Of a DNA stretch of 64,000 nucleotides, positions 22,415 through 34,691 are shown one piece after another. The DNA comes from Cunninghamia lanceolata (Eukaryota; Streptophyta; Pinopsida; Cupressales; Cupressaceae), in NCBI GenBank assembly GCA_027924645.1, contig BSBN01001807.1, positions 12,170,001-12,234,000 on the forward strand, in the 5' to 3' direction. The position numbers were made by a program, and so were the translations under genes. Below the pieces are notes generated by a model, which saw nothing but the letters and a program-made list of their open reading frames with translations, was not told the DNA's origin and did no database searches. Position 1 is the stretch's first letter; every line of letters begins with the position of its first letter.

Positions 22415-23430
22415 CGAGCATCGGGTAAACTCTTCTCGCTTCACAGGGATAGCCTCGATCAGGAGCACAACGTGCATCTTATGTGCACATCCATCTTTCA
22501 TTAGAGTCACATTTTATCCCTTTACGCCAGCACACTATCAGTCCATTCACTTGAAAAGATACTGTGGATCATATTTGGTTTTGACGATCAAGAACTCATA
22601 TGATTTGTTGTATTTCTTAACACCACCATCGAATACAAGGTTTCTGCTCTTTCCCGGTGAGGCAAATCTCCATAATTGAAAATACCCATCTGGTCAATTT
22701 CCTAAAACACATCTTCATAGAGTCGAGGAGCGTTAGGATCATTGGATTGATAATAAGTAATGTATGGGTCTACACAGTTCGCCTGCTTTCCCAAATAAAC
22801 ACAGGAAGCTTTTACAAAATGCAAGAGAATGCCACTGTAGAGCTCAAGCCCGCACATGCTAATGGGGTTCATGTCCCTTAATTTCTTAACATCAGAGAGA
22901 AACTGAGAGATTCTAGAGACACTAATACTCATTCCAGTTTGATGAAAGAATAAGCCTTTGATTCGAGGATCCCATGCACATGATGTGAGTAGTACATTCT
23001 CTGAACTAGTGAGAAATGAACCAGTAGATTGCATTTCATTCTGGTATCCAAACACTGGGTATCCTGTAAATAGTAGATGATTGCTCGAGTCATGTCCCTG
23101 TACTTAGAATAGTATAAACTTGAAGTCTGGAGATAATGCACTTTCCCTCACCGTTACTTGTTGCTTCTTTCAATTCCTTAGTAGCCCTGATGGTGGCCAA
23201 AATAGTAGTAGATTGAGGTTGAAAGCCAATGAAATTGTTCACTCCATCCCCATAATAATTGATAAACACCCTATCATCCACTTTGTAAACAACTTTGTAC
23301 TAAGAAGGATACCATGTTACATCTGCAAACTCATGCTCCAACCCGAATTTCACCATGATGTTTTCCATGTTGAAATCATTTTTGTTAACATTTGTGATGG
23401 AATGCTTGATCATGTAGTTGGAAGGTCACA
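22415..23430 (-). pseudogene. L-gulonolactone oxidase-like (GULLO) pseudogene, C-terminal half
   Basis: Across several frames the minus strand reads, in order: SITNVNKNDFN, KFGLEHEFADVTWYPS, KVDDRVFINYYGDGVNNFIG, ATKELKEATSNGEGKCIIS, LFTGYPVFGYQNEMQST, SCAWDPRIKGLFFHQTG, DVKKLRDMNPISMCGLELY, VKASCVYLGKQ, ITYYQSNDPNAPRLYED, NLVFDGGVKKY, SEWTDSVL and CAPDRGYPCEARRVY. These are landmarks of the C-terminal (ALO) domain of plant GULLO proteins, FAD-linked oxidases of the aldonolactone type related to ascorbate synthesis. Stops (for example in WYPS*, YEDVF*) and at least three frameshifts break it; the FAD-binding N-terminal half is missing. The family C-terminal Cys-rich tail ends exactly where the fold-back element begins. 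Confidence 0.88.
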
Positions 23431-24480
23431 TCTTTTTGGTTGACGCAGGATTGCGTATAAGCCCGAGATGCTCCTGCATCACTCTTGCTATACGATGACA
23501 CATCTTTACACACTATACATGTGTACATCTTATTTGATTATGTTATGCTGTTTATCAATATCATTATTATGTGTATTATTTTTACCTCTCCTCCAATTCC
23601 TTGCATACTTTGTATGCAACAAATTGAAGGGGGGCATATAATATCACTAACACTTTTATGGTTGAGATTTTAGATAGTATCCTTGTATCTAGACAGAGCT
23701 TGATCATATTACACACATGCATCATGTAGAGATCTATCACATTACCATATCACATGGAGTCATATTGCATTATATGACAACATTACTCAAATCTTTATCA
23801 CATGCCATGTTGCATGGAGTTTTATCACATGGACCTATCACATAGATCCATATCAAATTACCAAGTTGTGTGGAGTATTTTTGTATCACTTTTTGTATAG
23901 GCATAATTTTCTATCCCTTCTCTCCACTTTTTATTTTCATAGACAGTTAAATCAACTCATACTTTGTACTTGTTTTGATCATGTAGTAGAAGCTACTCAT
24001 CACATACTTTTCATTGGTTTACAAGTTTTGATTAAGAACTTATACTGAGGAGAATGTAAGAACTCAAGAATGATACATTACTTTATAAGGATCGATATCC
24101 TTCTTTTGATTGTCTAAATGTTTATGTTTATGTTGGTTGAGAATGTCCATGGATATACTTTGAAATACATGTTCATGTTAGATTCTCACACCCATCAAAG
24201 TGGAGGCAAAATGTAATGTTGAAATTAGCATACCTATGCCATTTCCCATTTAGTTTTGTGCCCACCTCGGTGGAGTGTCTTGATGCAATAACATTTTAAC
24301 TTTCTTGCAGACATTATTTTCATATTAGAAATAGATGGGATATTAAGAGGCTACCATGGCTGTCCCAACCCTTTATCCAACTTCCTCCTCGCCTATGCCA
24401 GAATGGGATCTGGGGAACATGGTGTGGACAAACATCAAAGCATAAATGATATAGGAATTTTGTCACATGTATTATATTTG
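23431..24480. other. Unassigned AT-rich DNA, perhaps retroelement 3' end
   Basis: No gene. A purine run AATTGAAGGGGGGCAT near 23620-23638 looks like a plus-strand polypurine tract, and TGAGGAGAATG near 24045 like another. CATATCACATGGAG-type words recur between 23700 and 23870. No paired LTR could be matched. Confidence 0.3.
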
Positions 24481-24680
24481 CAGCTGCCCTTGTAGACATG
24501 TATGGAAAGTGCGGAAGCATAAACAAGGCGTGTGAACTGTTTGAAATGATGCCTCAAAAAAATGCACAGTCCCACAGAATGCAATGATTGCAAGATATGC
24601 ACAAAATGGATTATTTGAAAATGATTTATAAGTTACTTTCAAGCAAATGCAATTGGCACGTGTAAAACCAAATTCATGTA
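24481..24680 (+). pseudogene. Pentatricopeptide repeat (PPR) protein fragment 1
   Basis: Reads AALVDMYGKCGSINKACELFEMMPQ, then after small frameshifts AMIARYAQNGL and FKQMQLARVKPNS: about 60 residues, nearly two PPR units of the plant PLS class (organelle RNA-binding proteins). It has no start, no downstream repeats and broken frames. The preceding bases TATTATATTTGCAG resemble a splice acceptor. A related fragment lies at 38393-38580. Confidence 0.8.
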
Positions 24681-24760
24681 AGGATAATTGATCATCATAT
24701 TAAATATTTAATATAAACTATCATATACATAATGTCATGAACATAACATCTAGTTTACAT

Positions 24761-24870
24761 ACAAAGCCATATAGGCATGTCCAAACAAAGCCATACAGGC
24801 ATATATATACAAAAATATACATCGGTAATGTATACAAAAGTATGTACATACAAAGCCATCTAGGCATACA
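24761..24870. repeat. Short repeats ACAAAGCCATNYAGGCAT
   Basis: Three clear imperfect copies of the unit (near 24763, 24786 and 24858), interspersed with ATATACA words, just downstream (minus strand sense) of the transposase-like gene. They could belong to that element's end. Confidence 0.55.
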
Positions 24871-24915
24871 AAAAATGTCCCAAAAACTAGTTTCCTATGG
24901 ACTTTTATGAAATAA

Positions 24916-27900
24916 TCAGCGGCCCTTGCTTGACCATGAAGATGGAGAGCCAATCCATGACTCATCCTCTCTCTGTTGTCGAGTAGACCTCTTCGACAAT
25001 TCAAGTTCATGCAGCCCCACCTGTTAATACAATCAAACAATATGCACATTACTATAGAAAATGTACATGAAATATATAACATCACATATGTAATCAATCA
25101 CTTACCGCCATCTGATGATCACTCTCCATCATCTTGTCTCTAGCTTCTTTGTCCGTAGTTGGATGGGTTGGAGTTGTGACCTCCTACGAGAAGCATCAAG
25201 AAGCAAAATTGACTAAACATAAATATCATTTATGTACATCAAATGACATGAGATAAAACAAGAAATACAAAATTATGACGTTTTCATGTTATTGGCTCAT
25301 ACCTCGGTCAAAGGATAGGAATCCTCAGCAGAATGGAGTGGTTGAAAGAAAGAATAGGATTGTTCAAGAAGTTGCAAGGACAATGGTAAGAGAAGCAAAC
25401 CTACAGGGTGTATACTGGAGGGAAGCAATTCATACTACTGTTTATATACAAAACAAAGTACAAGTAACCATCTAAGAAAGTTTTATGCATACTTACAAAT
25501 TAATCCAATGAACCATCTGAGTCTTCTCTACTCTTTATTGTGTCAAGTATTGCCTCATTGTCAGACTCACGCACCTTCCACAAGATTTTGTTCAAAGGTC
25601 TAGCTTGATATTTTATCAAATGAACATTGGTTGCCATGACAAGGTTCGAGTAATGAAGAATCTTTTGATGCGTGTCAAAGTCCTGAAACAACCAAACATT
25701 AACACTCTTATGTGGGTACCTTCTAAGACATGTTCCAGTAACAACCACCGAGCCTGTAGGGTATTCGATGTTTCCTCCATCTGTAACTGGGGCCTCCAAT
25801 TTCTTTTTGGCCTCAACACAACAACACAAGTAATAATCTATTCCCTCTTCGTTATCTTCATCTGCAATAACTGCATAAACATGCCCTACAATGATATGTG
25901 CAATAAATTAGATGAAATTAGTCAACATTACAAAAATACTACAAAGTAAGATAACATTAGGAATTTCAAAAACTATGCAAGTAGATATATTACCTGGTTG
26001 AACTAGATCTTCAATATGTGGTCAAAGTCAACTGATGATTCCATCTCTATCAGTTCCAGTGCCGTCAGGGGTCGATACGTGTCAAGTGGGCTAAGATAAC
26101 TTAACCGCCATTTGTCAACCCACTCCTTTGACTCGCACTCATTCCAAGCTTGAATTGTACATGAAGAACAAAAGTATGCCATCTTCCGCATATGGATACT
26201 CCATGAACCTGCAATTGAGCTTCCGAAAGAGTGTAGCTCACTTGATCTTGTCAGTGTACAACAGTTCTTGTATGGTGCAATGTTAGTATCATCTATCAAC
26301 CAAAAAAATTTACGAACTGAAGACTTACCTTCATTACCTAGACCCATCTAATCATTACACTACTCAACAATTTATTTTGTATCTGTCAACTTTGCATTAT
26401 ATTTATACTTTAACTCTTCTCGTGCTATGGCTCTTTTGATACATGCTCCTGCACCATCATGCCCCCCCTTTCTATGCCCGACCTCACAAAAGTTCCACAT
26501 ATGCTGAACACCTGTAATATTATGCCTCTTGCTTAGCCAATAGAAATTTCGTGAGTTCTTGAATTGTGATGCACAATTATCCGACCATATGATATGTTGA
26601 TTGAACGATATGCCCCTTCTAGCCAAATCATTGTAGAACACCTGAAAGCAACCATGCATGAACTTTGTGGAATGCGTGCGATCATCACTTATATAAAAAT
26701 ATATGTCCCTTATGATCTTTATGTCATCTTCTGTACTGTCATTCGCATGAATGAATGCAATGTGCACAAATATAGAAACCTGCGTTGAGTTGTAATATTG
26801 GGATTGCACATCACGCTGTGGCTGTAGACTGTAGTTCTCTGCAAAGTCGATGACTGAAACAATGCTACCAAGTGGAAATGTGTCCTTGCATAACTTGAAT
26901 TGCAAGTCCAACCATTGAACTCTATGGGTATGCCTTACATACTCATACACTATACTGTCACGAAATGTAGACATAAACTAATACACTGGAATCTTTAGAA
27001 TAACCAATTCACACCTCTTTGCTTCTTTACCAACTTTTGTATTGTAGGCCACTGTTTTATACTTGCTGAACTCTACTATTTCATTTCCAACTGCATGTGT
27101 GCTTTCCATATGTTCACATATTGGCATACGTTGCAAGCCACCACAATGCTAACATGTGCCATCCAAGTAGAATTTCTTGTAGAATATTTGACCTTCCTCA
27201 CGGTCACATAAAATTATTGATATGAAGTCTCTTGAAGTAGTTGGTGGGGCATGTATGCCACAATCCTGCAAAACATTGTTAGTATGCAAATCTAAACATA
27301 TAGACCGATAAACATCAAAATGGTTAAAAAATCCAATATGTAATCTACAAAAACAAGTAGTGCGTGTGTGATTTATTTTGACATAGAAAGGTTTTAACAT
27401 TTCAAAATATCTTTGAGAAATTTTAATTTGAGTATACATCTCTAGAAATTTACCAAAAAACTATGTTTGAGTCATATCTAAAAAATACTTTGGATGTGGC
27501 TCACGGTTTTGACTACCGCTCCTTCTTACCACATCCCTTTGATTCGGAGATACCCTTATGTAATTCTTCCAAAAGTCTTCAATAAGTGATCTCAAAGCTT
27601 CAACAACAACTTTGTCTTTTCGTGGGAGTCTCCCAAAGAATGCCCACAATTCATTAGTGTTTGGATCCTCAACTCTTTCGCGTCTTCCAACGGCTCTCAT
27701 TAGAGTTTTTCTACTTATTTTCAATGCTTGACTTGTCTTTCTAATGAGGCGAGCTTTTTTTGTTTGTTGGCTTACTATTGTTGATGTAATGACACATCGT
27801 GTAACATTACTATCCTTGGTGCGTGAGGTGGAACCAACACTCTCATCATATGCAATCATTAGATTCTTGACAATTAATTTTTCACTTGAGGCATTCGATG

Positions 27901-28636
27901 TTCTTAGGCCAAGAATATTCATAATGGGCCTAAATTTTAGATTTCTCATCAATTCAACAAAGAACTAACATCTTATAGTTTCATTTAAATTCTCAAAGAA
28001 TAATTTCCATATCTTATTTGCATATCTTTGGCAAGTGCGCATGGGAATCTTATCTTGCATGGGCTTCAATACATTCGCATCAATATCGATTAGAAACTTA
28101 GGCTTCCTATGCAAAATTCTAGGAGGCATTTTAATTGGTAAAGTACACTCAACATTAAGAATTTATTCAATATTTAATTGAGATGGGATATATAACGTAC
28201 CTTCAATTGGAGGTGAAAAAGATGAAAATAACGTACCTTCAACTTGACGTGCGAATGATGGTGTGTCACCAACTTGATAAGAAAATGCAGATGTACCTTC
28301 TACTTCACCAGTGAAAGATGGAGTGTCTCCAATTCAAGAAGATAATGATGGTGTTCCTTCAACTTGACCTGTGGATGATGGAGTGCCACCAACTTGGAGA
28401 TTCACTTTCCTCATTGCACAGAGGTTTTGCATCCGTTCCCTTTGTGCTGCTAATTCTATCTCTCTCTTAGCTTCATTAGATGTGTCATGTTCCTATTCAA
28501 TTGGCAATGGTGGAATGTCTTCTTGTATGGTTGACAATTTCTTACTTTCTTGAATTTGCCTCATTCTTTCTCTTTTCCTCTCATTTTCAGCTTCACACTC
28601 TTCTGGTGTTAGAGTCTTTGCTCGTTACCTTGGCAT
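24916..28636 (-). pseudogene. Five-exon DDE-type transposase-like gene, decayed
   Basis: Model: exon 1 28636-27454, exon 2 27265-25994, exon 3 25885-25497, exon 4 25183-25106, exon 5 25020-24916 with TGA. All four introns are GT-AG with good donors (GTAAAT, GTAATA, GTAAGT, GTAAGT); phases agree at the exon 2/3 junction (after a local frameshift) and at 3/4 and 4/5. About 1000 codons. N-terminal basic helix (EAENERKRERMRQ), a repeated VEGTPS/VGDTPS region, a Cys/His motif near 27140, then VIDFAENYS (26848), SDNCASQFKN (26579) and GHRKGGHDGAG (26470-26450), an RNase H-fold-like D...D...H/D layout. I recall similar VxDFAENY...QVTI...SDG/NxxxQFK...HGKGxxDG proteins, uncharacterised, in animals. 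Stops at 28625, 28493, 28334, 28163, 27965, 27461, 27149, 26978, 26372, 26360, 26348 and 25500 plus a frameshift near 26020 inactivate it. Terminal inverted repeats were not found. Confidence 0.75.
25275..25475 (+). pseudogene. Ty1/Copia integrase fragment inside intron 3 of the transposase-like gene
   Basis: The plus strand reads RNPQQNGVVERKNR followed by VQEVARTMV and YWREAIHTTVYIQN, the stretch of Copia integrase that carries the catalytic Glu (NGVVERKNR). About 60 residues without a stop until 25475. It lies wholly within the 25496-25184 intron and opposite to the host gene's strand, without LTRs or other Copia parts. Confidence 0.9.
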
Positions 28637-30794
28637 GATGATGATTTCTACAAGCATGATGAATAAGATAATGATAATTAGAACCTTTATAATGACAATG
28701 AATAATGGTCACAATGAAAAAATACAAAATAAGTTATCATGTCTGGCGATTTGCATAACTTTAAGAGCTCCAATTTCATGAAATTCATCGTTGTCCTTGT
28801 TTATTAAGTTATGATAGACCATGATCAAAGTTGAATCATAAATAGGACAAAAATCATTAAAAGATATGATAGACAAAATCAGCAACCAAATCAACAACTT
28901 GTTCTTCATGTTCATGGCTATTGTAGGTTTGACAAAAAGTCATTTTTATGATGCCCAGGTTGTCCTAGACATGCATAAGGTTCATAACTTCTGAAAAATC
29001 ATTATGTAGTTCATTTTCTTGACCCATGAAAAAAATTATAACCGTTGTCCCAAAGTCTAGAGAAAGACGTGTCATCAAGATGTTGTCTTAGTAAGGATAA
29101 TCATTATGAGGACTAAATATATTGCATGCTATTAAAAAGTATTTGTCTAAGCTCTAAAATGAGAACAACTATACAAGGCTAGTGGGATTGTCAACAAATC
29201 TTCTATGAATGTCATCCTATAAACCTCCAATCCTATTACAAAATGAAGATGGGGATTGTATTAAGTGTTTAATAGACTATTATGATGTGATTAAAACTCA
29301 CACATGCTGTCATCAAGATGCCAGTCCTAATCATTATACTTGGTAGGTATTTATGTGATCATTATCATGTTACAATAAAGAATTACCAACAGCCATATAG
29401 GACAGTCCCTAGATGACTGTCATTAACCCTCACAATTGTCTTGAGACATTTACCCAAGGTGAGCCTATTTAGCATCAGGGAATTAGCCAACATGATCACA
29501 AGATGTTAAACTTTGTAGAAGGATTATCATGAAGGCAACTAGAAGGTAAGAGAAAGGGTTGTCATACCAAAATCACTGAGAATGATGGGACAATTATGCA
29601 TATCTCTTCCATAATAGTTGAAAATGGACATCTTCATAACCATCCATACTCTAAGGGTTGCTTTGGGTGTTATCTATCTTAATCACCATACATAGGTCAT
29701 ATTGAATCCAAAGCATCATCAATTAGTTTCTCACAGCCATGGTGAGAATGGATTGGCAAGGCTTCCAATGAGTTGTGAATCACACACACAAGTATGAGGA
29801 CAACATGATAATTCTTTAGGAGTAATCATAATAGTTTTTGAATAGAGGGCACTCAATATAGGAAGATCATTAAGGAGAAATTCATATGCAACCAGGGCTT
29901 TTGTTGAATTACACAGTGGTGAAATACAAAATGTTAAAATACACATTGTGTAATATAGTATTAGGGACGGTCATGCTATAATCATGAATTGTTAATGTTT
30001 GTATAGTGGTAATGAGTATGGACCAATAAGGATATAATAAATCTCTCATTTGATGGTTTATCAAGGGAAGATCACCTATTATTATCCACGAGATTGATGT
30101 TGTCCACTATGCACATGATAACTATTCACCAACATTGTCAATCAAAAGACAATCCAATCTACATTTTCTTCTAAACTCAGACCTACCTAAGTGATGTATG
30201 TGCAAGGATAGTGATAGGAAGGGGTTGATCTTTGTAATGAGAATGAAGGTGAGGATGGGTGTTGCAGAAATATATTCTAGACAAGTTCATCGCATGGAGA
30301 CATGACTATCATATTCAGATGCAAATAAGACTGTCACAGCTATGAGGGCAGTCATAACAGTCCTAACTATCTAAGACTATCACACCTAGTTCTATAGACA
30401 ACCATTACTGTTGATCACTTCATGCACATGATAATAACTTTATTCGTAAGGTTCTAAGAGGATTATTTTAGAGATTTTTCAATACAGACAAAAGGTGAAA
30501 GTTTGAAGAAGATTGACCAAGTGCTCATAAAGGATTGTCATGCCATACCTAATTTATTCAAAAGGATAGTCATATTCATGAAATTTGGATTGAGTTTGAT
30601 TTCATTTGAGGTGGTGTGATGGAGTTTAATTATATTCAATAAGTTTCACATACGATTGTCCTAACACTGCAAACCATTGAAACACACATGGAGGAAATCT
30701 AAATTGCTGAAATACATAGTGTGCAATTCACAGAGTAGTCCTAGGGATAGCCATCTATGGTTATTGTGATTAGATAATTATGGAATGATGAAGC
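28637..30794. other. Unassigned DNA, degenerate repeat family
   Basis: No coding frame. Words such as ACTGTCATAA, GGACTRTCAT and ATCATTATG recur here and again at 33400-34000, suggesting two decayed members of one dispersed repeat. Minus-strand 28640-28920 should contain the promoter or end of the transposase-like element, but no terminal repeat was seen. Confidence 0.3.
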
Positions 30795-31019
30795 TGTTGG
30801 AGTCCAAGACAACACTGAGAGGGGGGGTGAATCAGTGTTGTATTAGTTTTCAAATCTTTTACAACTTTTTGCAAACTTTATCTTACAAGACAAATAGAGA
30901 GGAATACGTTAATGATTTGTTGAGCTCATATGCACAAGACTAATAATGAAGGATGTGAACAAAACTTAATAAGCAAAGCACTAATATACACACATACAGA
31001 TGAAGACAACATGAAACAT

Positions 31020-31063
31020 GACACATGCTTTTCACAAGTGGTGACACATGCTTTTCACGAGTG
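31020..31063. repeat. Tandem pair, 23 bp period
   Basis: GACACATGCTTTTCACRAGTG occurs at 31020-31040 and 31043-31063 with one A/G difference. Confidence 0.85.
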
Positions 31064-31121
31064 GAAAACCCTCCTGGAGTAGAAAAACCACTCAAAACTG
31101 TCTCACTGGCTTAAGCAAAAA

Positions 31122-31257
31122 CCTCACTGGTTACAATGTTTAGAAGCACCAACCCCTAATACATACAAACAGGTCTCATTGACCATACAAGCCTCATTGG
31201 CTACAATGTTTAGAAGCACCAACTTCAAAGAGCACCAACCCCTAATACATACAAACT
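31122..31257. repeat. Imperfect direct repeat of about 50-65 bp
   Basis: CTCACTGGTTACAATGTTTA then AGAAGCACCAACCCCTAATA at 31122-31170 recurs at 31191-31257 with a short extra copy of the CACCAAC part. Confidence 0.8.
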
Positions 31258-33482
31258 CATATTAAAACAAAGAATTCAAAGGGTTTCTTTGTTTCAATAC
31301 AAATCACTTCTTCTTTCACATGTGTCTATCATATCACCATACTTCTCATCAACTCAAATCACATACAAAACTTATCTAAATTTTCTCTTCAAGAGGATAT
31401 TCAAAATATAATCAACCCTATATGTTGATCCACACAACTACACTTCAATGATCTTGCAAAACCATTATATGTGAAATAAAGAGAACCTTTCATATTTCTC
31501 TTCTCTCCTTTCAATACTCCTACAAAAACAAAATCACTTCTTTTCTCTATATGACCATTTCCATTAAAAAAGAAAATCATATTCTTTGTCCTGCAAATGA
31601 ATTTCACTGTGCATAAAACCTTTCATATTCTTTTCTCTGCAAAAGAAATTCAATCACCTGCATATAATTATTCTTCTAAAAAAAATTATCTTCATGAAGC
31701 CTTTCCCCTGCAAACAAAATACCCTTTCATTTGCATAATAAAAAAAGCAATATTAATCCCATTCAATTTTTCTCCTCTTTGTAAAAACCCCTTTAACTTC
31801 TTCATCTATGCAAAAACCATCTCCAAACAAAAATTAGATCATAAAAAATTAAATCTTCAAAATCAAACCCCATTCAAATTCTCTTCATATTCTTCTTCAT
31901 AAAATCTTCTTCGACAATCTCCAAACCTTTCATATTCCAAAACACATCTCTGCAAATAATAAATCTTAAAAAAAATTGTCAATCATTTTTCTCAAACAAA
32001 TCATCTGTATTAATAAAAATTTGCTCTCCTTGTCTTCTCTTTCCTTGAAGAAAAATGATAAAAAAATAGAATGAATCTTTTAATAATCTGTCCCAAAAAA
32101 CTGTCTTCCATTCTAATTCACTTCTAAAAAAAAAATCATCTTTATTAAGACCAAAAAGGGAAACAATAAAGTCCCTTAAGATTCTCTCAAAAAAGAATTA
32201 AATCTTTACCAAAAAAATGCCTTTCTTGAAAAATAATAAAACTCCTCCTATATTGTCTCAACTGCCATGAGGAAGAAAGGCTTTTAAAAATAGAAAATAT
32301 CTTTTTTTAAGAATCTTTAAAACTCCACAAAATTTGCCCCCTTTTAAGAATATCTAAAATTAGCCTTTAAAACAAAGACTAAATCAAATAAATCTGCCTG
32401 CTCACTCCATATAAAATCCATTTTAAATCCATAATGACATTTAGTGGGCCATAGAATTAGGAGATAAAGATAAAGTTTTTAAATTTAAAAGAAAAGTCAT
32501 AAATATGACTTAGACTTAGGGAAATATAGCTTATGATTTTAGGATATAGAAGACTAGATTTTTAGGAATTTTCAAATCCTAAAATCAAATATTATACTTT
32601 CCCATATTTTATGACATAGAATGTTCTAATGAAGAATAATGAAGACCAAAATCATGATGAGCCTCATCACAAATTTGATGACTACCACATGTTTCTTTGC
32701 AAGACCAAATCATATCACATGCCTTTGACATCAATGGACCATCTAATGATTCTTTTGCATTTCTCTTGTCACATGAGATCCTTCTGCTCTTAAGAAACAT
32801 CACCATTTCTGAGATTGTAACTTCTTGATCCTGAATATGAGATACTTTGATTTATAACAACCTCTTATGACAATGCAATTATTATATGTGTTAGTTGAGA
32901 AATAGATCAAAGCACACAGAATCTTCAACACCTTGCTTCTTACCTTGGTGATCATTATCATCATGTCACTTACCTCTTATCTTGAACAAGACTATTGAGA
33001 AGGCATTATTCTCCTGATTTGAGATGAAGACAATACAATGAAGTAACATTGTGAAATACATTATACCACCATGAAGAATGATAACATCCAATCATGAACC
33101 AATACCAACACCTTTTTGACATCAATGACAATCTACTTTCATCAGAAGCCACTATGACATGCTGGATTATATGAATCATGAAGACAATGATGGAGATCCA
33201 TGGAGAAAACCAAGGAGGACAAGATAAGACACCAAATTTGTGAAGTTGCCAATGGCAACAAATTTACCACCTAGTTGTCATTAACTAATCCATGATTGCA
33301 AATGGATGTATTTTGGCTTCTATTGACTAAAAGTGACTTGTTTATGATGAATATAATGTTCAGAATTGTTTCTTGTAGGTCTAAGAAGTTGGAAACAAGT
33401 GGACATTAGCTAGAGCTATCTTGGAAACATGAATATTTGGAGACACCCTGTTGTCCAAACCATGGAGAAACTTCATTTTCAA

Positions 33483-33582
33483 AGAGTGCGGTCCTTGACT
33501 TCTTTAGGGTAGCCATACCTAGGACTGTCATAAGAGTACGGTCCTTGACTTCTTTAGGGTATCCATACCTAGGACTATCATA
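33483..33582. repeat. Two tandem copies of a 50 bp unit
   Basis: AGAGTRCGGTCCTTGACTTC through AGGACTRTCATA is repeated with exact 50 bp period and three differences, a recent local duplication inside the unassigned repeat-rich DNA (33241-35027), which otherwise shows no gene. Confidence 0.9.
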
Positions 33583-34212
33583 AAAAGCATTAAACTAATC
33601 TCTGTAATTTAGGGTATTGAAATGTATATAGTCGATCAAGGTAACCACCATCATGTGCTAACAAGGGACAATTAAGAAATTTTGAATTATTGTTGTGTCA
33701 TGTGCATACAAATCATCATGAATAGGTGCATAAGGAATGTCCTAGCCCAAGACACTAAAGAGGTCTCCACATCCTCCAACCTTCTCCAAGAGAATTCATA
33801 CTATGAAACATGCATGGAGAAGTTATCAAAAGGACACCTAACAATTATGTCTAAATGATCACTAGAGACAAGTAGGATTGTCATAATAGGGGGCATAGGA
33901 TAGTCTAAGATTCAAGCCATTGCATGGTTCTATTAAATGAATCATTATGCATATTAATGAATAAATCCTTCTATATCATCCTAGGGCAAAAATTAAGAGT
34001 CTTCCAAAATCAATTTTGGCTCCATTGATCATGAATATGAGTCTGACAAACAATTGTTCACTAATTTTTTTTTATGAAGTATTTGATATTGTTTTTCTCT
34101 TGTATAGCTAAAAATAGGTGAAATGAAGGCATGAAGGGTCGAAACAAGGTGGAAACATGAGGAATTGGGAGTCTCTTTGACTGAATTAACTAATATACCT
34201 AGACACATATGT

Positions 34213-34278
34213 ATCTTAGAACATAAAGAACATAAAGAACATAAAGACATAAAGAACACAAGAACATAAGAACATATA
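34213..34278. repeat. AACATAAAG microsatellite-like array
   Basis: Seven or so imperfect units of RAACATAAAG in a row. Confidence 0.85.
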
Positions 34279-34691
34279 TATGTGGATTAAAATGGACATA
34301 AGTTGAACATACCTTAGAATTTGATATTGCAGCTGACCAATTCTTCAAAATATGGCTTCAAAATCCTCAAATTCTTCTTTTTCGCAAGTTTGATTATGAA
34401 TTCTATATAACTCTAGAATAGGATTAGTAAAATTTATGGAAAAAACAAACATATATCATCAAATTCAATCTATTTATCAATGGTAATTATCTTTGAAACA
34501 ATATCACACATGAAACATGAAACTTTCAGTTTAAATAATCAAATTTTCTCCAAAAACATGCAAAATCAGTTCTTCTACATTGAAAAAATAAAAAAGATGG
34601 TGGATTGATATAAAAATGATTCTCAATAAGTCAAACAACATGAAAAGTATTTTCTTATCTGATATACTGCATGAAAAGCAGGAATAATAGT

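Larger units (their letters stand above)
30795..33240 (+). mobile_element. LTR-like segment (start TGTTGGAGTCC), boundaries uncertain
   Basis: TGTTGGAGTCCAAGACAACA and the G-run followed by GTGAATCAGTG resemble the opening of a repeat common in plant genomic sequence (from memory). The rest is A-rich and non-coding, with tandem units described separately. The right limit near 33240 is a guess. Confidence 0.35.

Noticed and set aside
22026..22421. 131-codon minus-strand ORF
   Set aside because: It starts in the GULLO tail and runs through the fold-back element; a chance frame.
24690..28960. Terminal inverted repeats for the transposase-like element
   Set aside because: Compared the regions below 24916 and above 28636 by eye; no matching inverted pair was found, so boundaries are left open.
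31020..31257. CRISPR-like spacing of repeats
   Set aside because: Only two or three imperfect units without regular spacers, in a plant nuclear context; simple duplications.
32609..32806. 65-codon minus-strand ORF
   Set aside because: Too short, no motif, isolated in AT-rich DNA.
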